NCBI GenBank assembly: GCA_023263825.1
Contig: JALQUJ010000066.1
Span: 1-10,638, forward strand
DNA: 10,638 bases
Origin: Porticoccus sp.
GTDB taxonomy: Bacteria > Pseudomonadota > Gammaproteobacteria > Pseudomonadales > Porticoccaceae
Direction of reading: 5' to 3'
Shown here: positions 7,024 through 10,638 of the stretch, piece by piece
Layout of the letters: each line of letters starts with the position of its first letter
How positions within the stretch are numbered: position 1 is the stretch's first letter
Notes under the pieces: generated by a model
What the model was told of the DNA's origin: nothing
Databases searched by the model: none
What the model saw: only the letters and a program-made list of their open reading frames with translations
Made by a program: the position numbers and the translations under genes

Positions 7024-7627
7024 AAAGTTTACTTCGAAAGATGTAAAGCTACTTAGAAAAGAAGACGTGTTCAAAGGTTTCTTTAAGATGGTTCGGTTTA
7101 CCGTGAGCCACAAACTTTTTGCTGGTGGATGGAGTCAGCCTATTACAAGGGAATTACTTGAGCGTGGTGACTGTGTCGGTGTCTTGTTATATGACCCGGT
7201 TAACAAGTTGATTGGATTGGTGGAGCAGTTCCGTATTGGTGCGCTTGATCAGGAAGATGGCCCGTGGTTGTATGAAGTGGTAGCCGGTATGGTTGAACCT
7301 GGTCAAACATTAGAGAGCGTGGCTCACAGGGAGGTTGAAGAGGAGGCGGGGATCAAAAATTCAAAATTAATGCCTATTTGTGATTACTGGGTAAGTCCAG
7401 GTGGCACGAGTGAACGAATGTACCTGTATTGTGCTTTAACCGACTTGACCGGTTGCAGTGGAAATTTTGGTTTGGAGCATGAAGCAGAAGATATTTTGCT
7501 TCATGTGTTGCCGCAGAGTGATGTATTTGAGTGGTTTGGCCAAGGCCAATTTAATAATGCGGCAACGACAATAAGTTTGATGTGGCTGCGTGCAAATTGT
7601 GACCATATCGCTGAATCAGTACATTAA
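7007..7627 (+). CDS. nudF: ADP-ribose pyrophosphatase (Nudix hydrolase)
   Basis: NudF cleaves ADP-ribose, and in E. coli also ADP-sugars, to AMP and a sugar phosphate in the cytoplasm. The 206-residue protein aligns along its length with E. coli NudF (209): GFFKMVRFTVSHKLFAGG early on, then ERGDCVGVLLYDPV and EQFRIGALD. The Nudix box spans residues 94-116, ending in REVEEEAGI, with metal-binding Glu109 and Glu113 present. Gln100 replaces the first Glu of the box consensus Gx5Ex7REUxEExGU. SPGGTSER and the acidic loop GLEHEAEDI (160s), which carries the general-base Glu in the family, are kept. The start is GTG at 7007 with only a weak AGG 8 nt upstream; a TTG two codons later is the other possibility. 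It leads a series with yqiB and cpdA, as in E. coli. Confidence 0.92.
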   Translation: MKLINKKFTSKDVKLLRKEDVFKGFFKMVRFTVSHKLFAGGWSQPITRELLERGDCVGVLLYDPVNKLIGLVEQFRIGALDQEDGPWLYEVVAGMVEPGQTLESVAHREVEEEAGIKNSKLMPICDYWVSPGGTSERMYLYCALTDLTGCSGNFGLEHEAEDILLHVLPQSDVFEWFGQGQFNNAATTISLMWLRANCDHIAESVH

Positions 7628-7670
7628 TGGGCTATATACCATCTTATGCGAAAAAATGTGAACGAGTGCC

Positions 7671-8165
7671 GTGATTAATCGAGCCAAAATGCGATACAAA
7701 GTAGACCTGAGCAGGTACATGTCAGATTGCGATGCTAATTACGTTCGCTTGATGAAATTATTCCCGGAAATAGTACAGGGAGATGAGCGAAGAATTGGCA
7801 TCCATCATGTAGAGGATAGTGTGCTGACACTCAGTGTCTTGGAGCAAACGCCCTATACGACATTGGTCAAGTTAGCTCAGAAGGTAGATCACGAAACGGG
7901 AAAGAAAAAAAATAGTGATAAGAGCAGTCCTTGGTTTAGATTGCCAGTATTAACATTGAGGTTATACCACGATGCCAAGGTGTCAGAGGTGGTTTGGTAT
8001 GAAGGGAATAAGAGAGTATTTCCCCGTTATGAATATCCAAATAAGAGGATGTATCAGAGGGGTGAAAAGGCGCAATGGAATCAGTTTCTGTCGGAATGGC
8101 TGGCGCACTGCCTCGAGTATGGATATGACATGGCTGAGCCCTCTTATGGTGCGGCATCGCAATAG
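7671..8165 (+). CDS. yqiB: DUF1249 family protein YqiB
   Basis: A 164-residue cytoplasmic protein of unknown function, homologous to E. coli YqiB (140). Conserved parts are CDANYVRLMKLFP near the N-terminus, LSVLEQTPYTTLVKL, LPVLTLRLYHDAKVSEV and YEYPNKRMYQRGEKAQWNQF, followed by LSEWLAHCLEYG. A lysine-rich loop (about residues 66-83, including KKKNSDKSSPWF) is longer than in E. coli. No signal peptide, membrane segment or catalytic motif is evident. The GTG at 7671 is taken as start because a stop (TGA 7659-7661) closes the frame above it; the ATG at 7689 is the alternative and would remove six residues. It lies 43 bp after nudF and 78 bp before cpdA, a conserved order. Nothing in the sequence gives its role. 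Confidence 0.88.
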   Translation: MINRAKMRYKVDLSRYMSDCDANYVRLMKLFPEIVQGDERRIGIHHVEDSVLTLSVLEQTPYTTLVKLAQKVDHETGKKKNSDKSSPWFRLPVLTLRLYHDAKVSEVVWYEGNKRVFPRYEYPNKRMYQRGEKAQWNQFLSEWLAHCLEYGYDMAEPSYGAASQ

Positions 8166-8211
8166 TGCGATTGTGGTAGGCATCTGTGAACTGGATGGGT
8201 GCTGCTATCAA

Positions 8212-8247
8212 ATGGTAGGTTGCCGAGCCAAAGTGGCTATCAAATGA
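8212..8247 (+). other. Short ORF ending in an ATGA overlap with cpdA
   Basis: ATG 8212 encodes MVGCRAKVAIK and stops at TGA 8245-8247, which overlaps the cpdA ATG (8244) as ATGA, a classic coupling arrangement. GCTATCAAATG occurs at both starts (8204-8214 and 8236-8246), so a small duplication may have created it. The same frame is also open further upstream within yqiB, so it may be incidental. Confidence 0.3.
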
Positions 8248-9071
8248 GTACAATTCATAGAAAACAATATTTTAGTGGGAAGAATTCAAACGATAAAATT
8301 GTGCGTTTGGTTCAGCTGACGGATTGTCATTTAGGGTTAGATTGCTCCTTTAACCTTGCTGGTGTTAATACCCACGACACCTTTTCTAAGGTCTTGTCAG
8401 CGGTTGGGGTAAATAGACCTTCTTCTTACGCCTTTGTGACGGGTGATATAGCTTGCGGGGGTGCAGAGGCATCCTATCAGTTGTTTTCTAATATGATGGC
8501 ATCTCATCAGCTGGATTATGGTTGGCTCCCTGGAAACCATGATGATTTTCAGCAAATGCAAAAAACGATTCCACAACCTTTTGTTAAGGCCAAAGAGTTT
8601 GGTGAGTGGGTTGTGATTTCACTGGTAAGTTCTGTGCCTGGTCGGGTCAATGGAGAGCTTTCTGCTTATGAGCTTCAGTCGTTAAGTGATCTGTTGGAGC
8701 AATATAAGGATCAATTTATTCTACTGTTTGTACACCACCCACCCGTTGATATTCAGTGTCAGTGGTTGGATGAGCAGCGCATATCTAACAGTGAAAAGCT
8801 GGATGAAGTGGTAAGTGTTCATAAAAAGGTAAAAGGTATTTTTACCGGACACGTCCACCAGGAAAGCGAGACCCGCTGGTTTGACATACCCGTGTTTACA
8901 ACACCATCTACATGTTTTCAATTTACCAGCAATAGCGCTACTTTTGATATCAGCAATCAACCTCCTGGGTACCGCTGGATTGAACTTTTTCCGGATGGCA
9001 GTATAAAAACAGGTGTTGAGCACATTGCCTGTGATGAGCAAAATATCGATCGAAATTGTATGGGGTATTGA
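8244..9071 (+). CDS. cpdA: 3',5'-cyclic AMP phosphodiesterase
   Basis: CpdA (Icc) hydrolyses cAMP to AMP and so limits cAMP-Crp signalling. It is a class III phosphodiesterase of the metallophosphatase fold. The ATG at 8244 gives 275 residues, the same as E. coli CpdA. A GTG at 8199 would add 15 residues without support. The two-metal ligands are all present: Asp27 and His29 (QLTDCHL), Asp68 (VTGDIA), Asn98-His99-Asp100 (PGNHDD), the His164-His165 region (FVHHPP), and His203 and His205 (TGHVHQE). FTTPSTCFQF and PPGYRWIELFPDG near the C-terminus match the CpdA subfamily rather than generic phosphoesterases. No clear Shine-Dalgarno precedes the ATG, and translational coupling to an upstream short ORF is possible. 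It is in the same series as nudF and yqiB. Confidence 0.95.
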   Translation: MSTIHRKQYFSGKNSNDKIVRLVQLTDCHLGLDCSFNLAGVNTHDTFSKVLSAVGVNRPSSYAFVTGDIACGGAEASYQLFSNMMASHQLDYGWLPGNHDDFQQMQKTIPQPFVKAKEFGEWVVISLVSSVPGRVNGELSAYELQSLSDLLEQYKDQFILLFVHHPPVDIQCQWLDEQRISNSEKLDEVVSVHKKVKGIFTGHVHQESETRWFDIPVFTTPSTCFQFTSNSATFDISNQPPGYRWIELFPDGSIKTGVEHIACDEQNIDRNCMGY

Positions 9072-9079
9072 GGCCATTG

Positions 9080-9105
9080 GCTTTAGCGTAAAGCATTCAG
9101 TTTTT
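9080..9105 (+). terminator. Weak terminator-like hairpin after cpdA
   Basis: GCTTTA (9080-9085) and TAAAGC (9089-9094) form a perfect 6-bp stem with a GCG loop, 8 nt after the cpdA stop. A run of five T follows at 9101-9105, but 6 nt from the stem, and the stem is AT-rich. It could give partial termination before yqiA. Confidence 0.35.
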
Positions 9106-9200
9106 CTCATTGCTTAAATATCACAACTTTCTTTCCCCCATAATTCTCCATATTATTTCCAAAAATATACTTGTTGTTCTCCCAGTCATATTAATCCCGC

Positions 9201-9206
9201 TATAAT
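9201..9206 (+). promoter_or_regulatory. -10 box of a yqiA-parE promoter
   Basis: A perfect TATAAT in the context CCCGCTATAATGCG, a form common upstream of gammaproteobacterial genes, lies 28 nt before the yqiA ATG. The -35 is poor: nearby TTGTTG and TTGTTC at 9171-9179 are 21-24 bp away. Together with the 163-bp gap and the hairpin after cpdA, this suggests a separate transcript for yqiA-parE. Confidence 0.55.
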
Positions 9207-9211
9207 GCGAT

Positions 9212-9227
9212 CCTACACAGGTGTGGG
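9212..9227 (+). promoter_or_regulatory. Inverted repeat at the presumed yqiA transcription start
   Basis: CCTACACAGGTGTGGG can fold as a 6-7 bp stem with one T-G wobble and a very short loop. It starts about 6 nt after the -10 box and ends 7 nt before the ATG, so it covers the place of the Shine-Dalgarno. It could be an operator or a 5'-end mRNA hairpin; no regulator is identified. Confidence 0.3.
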
Positions 9228-9234
9228 CTGAGTT

Positions 9235-9801
9235 ATGGCATTAATCTATATTCATGGTTTTAATAGTTCACCGGCTTCCTTAAAAGCTCAGCAAACGCAA
9301 AAATGGCTCGATACACAGCCATTGTCTATTTCATTTGAATGCCCTGCCCTCAGCAGTGAACCCGATAAAGCCATTGTCCAATTACAGTCCATGATTGAAC
9401 AGTATTGTGAGCCTGTTGGACTCATAGGCAGCTCTATGGGTGGTTATTATGCGACCTGGTTGGGGGAAAAATACGGTTTGAAATCTGTATTGATCAATCC
9501 CGCTGTTCGCCCCTATGAATTTATGATGGAGTATTTGGGCGAAAATGCTAACTACCATACGGGTGAGCGTTATATTCTTGAGCAGCGGCACGTCGATATA
9601 ACACGGACACTAGATGTTGAACAGATAAAAAAACCGGAAAATATCTGGGTTCTGTTGCAAACTGGTGATGAGGTCTTGGATTACCAACAGGCGGAAGAGA
9701 AATATGCCCAATGTGCTTTAACCATTGAACAGGGTGGAGATCACAGCTTTCAGCATTACGAGCGACATTTACCTGCCATTATTGATTTTTTAGAGCTCTA
9801 G
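9235..9801 (+). CDS. yqiA: YqiA/YcfP family alpha/beta-fold esterase
   Basis: A 188-residue cytoplasmic serine hydrolase homologous to E. coli YqiA (193), which has been reported as an esterase acting on short acyl and palmitoyl-CoA model substrates. The physiological substrate is not known to me. The N-terminus IYIHGFNSSPAS gives the oxyanion-side HGFNSSP motif. The nucleophile elbow is IGSSMGGYYATWLG with Ser67. VLINPAVRPYEF is a family signature. Asp145 (LQTGDEVLDY) and His170 (QGGDHSF) complete the expected triad. No signal peptide is present. No strong Shine-Dalgarno is visible; GGG at 9225-9227 lies in a possible hairpin. It precedes parE by 57 bp, as in E. coli. Confidence 0.93.
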   Translation: MALIYIHGFNSSPASLKAQQTQKWLDTQPLSISFECPALSSEPDKAIVQLQSMIEQYCEPVGLIGSSMGGYYATWLGEKYGLKSVLINPAVRPYEFMMEYLGENANYHTGERYILEQRHVDITRTLDVEQIKKPENIWVLLQTGDEVLDYQQAEEKYAQCALTIEQGGDHSFQHYERHLPAIIDFLEL

Positions 9802-9858
9802 ATTTACCCAAAGAGCTAACTTGTCTAACAACTATTATTTACAAAAATTGACTGTTTT

Positions 9859-10605
9859 ATGAGTAATTACACCGCAGAAGATATTGAAGTTCTAACAGGT
9901 CTTGATCCCGTTAGAAAACGCCCAGGAATGTACACAGATACTACGCGTCCCAATCATTTGGCTCAAGAGGTCATTGATAACAGTGTTGATGAAGCACTGG
10001 CAGGCCATGCCAGTAAAGTTGAGGTTGTGCTCAATAAAGATGGATCGTTATCAGTATCAGATGACGGCAGAGGTATGCCTGTAGATATTCATCCTGAGCA
10101 GGGATTACCAGGGGTGGAGGTAATCTTATCCACGCTTCATGCGGGTGGAAAATTTTCTAATGATAACTATCAGTTTTCCGGTGGTTTGCATGGCGTAGGT
10201 GTTTCTGTGGTCAACGCTTTGTCATCCAAACTTGAGGTGACCATAAAGCGGAATAGCAATATTTATCGAATGGGTTTTGCTGGGGGAGAAAAGGTTTCCG
10301 ATTTATCCATCGTGGATAGCTGTGGAAAACGTAACACCGGCACTTTAGTGCGTTTTCAGCCAGACCCTCAATACTTTGATTCAATCAAATTCTCTGTTCC
10401 TCGACTTAAGCATGTCTTGAGAGCAAAGGCAGTTCTCTGTGCCGGGCTTGAAGTGAGCTTTAAAGATGAGAATAGCGGTGAGACAGATACCTGGTGTTAT
10501 GAGAATGGCCTACAAGATTATCTGCAAGGTGCAACGAAGGGGTGGGAAGTTGGCAAGGATCAACATTTGGGCAAAGGCACCTCTATGTTATTCTTGTCAA
10601 GATGA
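9859..10605 (+). CDS. parE: DNA topoisomerase IV subunit B (ParE), 5' part only, interrupted
   Basis: ParE is the ATPase subunit of topoisomerase IV, which decatenates daughter chromosomes together with ParC. The GHKL ATP-binding region is clear: EVIDNSVDEALAGHA with the catalytic-type Glu37 and Asn41, SDDGRGMPVDIHPEQ (68-82), the lid segment LHAGGKFSNDNYQFSGGLHG (93-112) and VGVSVVNALS. Similarity runs through YENGLQDYLQGATKGWE, ending at Glu230 (base 10548). From Val231 the reading frame no longer resembles ParE, which should continue with an acidic/aromatic segment leading to WLPEGG, and it stops at TGA 10603-10605 after 248 residues. The normal length is about 630. No other frame of the last 90 bases restores the ParE sequence. 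An insertion or an assembly join is more likely than a natural short ParE. The start ATG has no evident Shine-Dalgarno. Confidence 0.85.
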   Translation: MSNYTAEDIEVLTGLDPVRKRPGMYTDTTRPNHLAQEVIDNSVDEALAGHASKVEVVLNKDGSLSVSDDGRGMPVDIHPEQGLPGVEVILSTLHAGGKFSNDNYQFSGGLHGVGVSVVNALSSKLEVTIKRNSNIYRMGFAGGEKVSDLSIVDSCGKRNTGTLVRFQPDPQYFDSIKFSVPRLKHVLRAKAVLCAGLEVSFKDENSGETDTWCYENGLQDYLQGATKGWEVGKDQHLGKGTSMLFLSR

Positions 10606-10638
10606 AGCTGGGGTAACTGCTCCAACACCTTGGGCAAC
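10549..10638. other. Foreign-looking segment interrupting parE, bounded by imperfect inverted repeats
   Basis: These last 90 bases follow the point where parE similarity ends and code for nothing recognisable in six frames. The segment opens with GTTGGCAAGG (10549-10558) and closes with CCTTGGGCAAC (10628-10638), which pair at nine positions with one mismatch and one bulged base. Inside, CAACATTTGGGCAA (10561-10574) recurs as CAACACCTTGGGCAA (10623-10637), a direct repeat offset by 62-63 bp. It may be the edge of an insertion element or repeat, a short palindromic element, or an assembly artefact at a contig end. No transposase is seen. Confidence 0.4.

Noticed and set aside
7972..8247. 91-codon plus-strand frame inside yqiB running to the cpdA start
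   Set aside because: Out of frame with the conserved DUF1249 gene and without recognisable protein features; only its last 12 codons are kept as a possible coupling ORF.
9791..9800. Palindrome TAGAGCTCTA over the yqiA stop
   Set aside because: A 10-bp perfect palindrome with no loop cannot act as a hairpin, and no partner element is near.
10549..10605. Intein or group II intron in parE
   Set aside because: The segment does not begin with Cys or Ser and hits a stop quickly, which excludes a normal intein, and it lacks the GTGYG start of group II introns.

Overview
The window reads as chromosomal DNA of a free-living gammaproteobacterium, probably a marine lineage near the Cellvibrionales or Pseudomonadales. 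This is inferred from gene content, gene order and a moderate base composition, not from a marker gene. It is densely coded, with about ten conserved genes and one partial one. I see no rRNA, tRNA, CRISPR array or complete mobile element.

Left part (1-5443), lipopolysaccharide inner-core locus. A truncated minus-strand kinase-like gene of the 'toluene tolerance'/WaaP-like type diverges from hldE, the bifunctional ADP-heptose precursor enzyme. hldE converges on a two-gene minus-strand operon holding a FAD-dependent oxidoreductase and an aldo/keto reductase. Across a 195-bp divergent intergenic region lies waaA (Kdo transferase). The redox pair sits between two core-sugar genes, and I know of no assigned substrate for it.

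Right part (5421-10605), envelope and housekeeping locus. tolC (minus) diverges from a plus-strand series nudF, yqiB (DUF1249), cpdA, yqiA, parE. This is the arrangement known around E. coli tolC and parE. waaA and tolC converge and overlap by 23 bp at their 3' ends. NudF hydrolyses ADP-ribose/ADP-sugars, CpdA hydrolyses cAMP, YqiA is a small esterase, and ParE is the topoisomerase IV ATPase subunit. The terminator-like hairpin after cpdA and the strong -10 before yqiA suggest that yqiA-parE can be transcribed separately.

Points deserving a second look: (a) parE matches its family only to about base 10548, then runs into unrelated sequence and a stop, and the unrelated stretch is bounded by imperfect inverted repeats; (b) nudF has an out-of-frame ATG with a good Shine-Dalgarno just upstream and a Gln in place of the first Nudix-box Glu; (c) an in-frame 18-bp tandem duplication doubles the start codon of the FAD enzyme; (d) three genes use GTG or TTG starts. 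No clearly new system such as a defence island or a biosynthetic cluster is visible. The best 'unknown function' candidate is the FAD/aldo-keto reductase pair.
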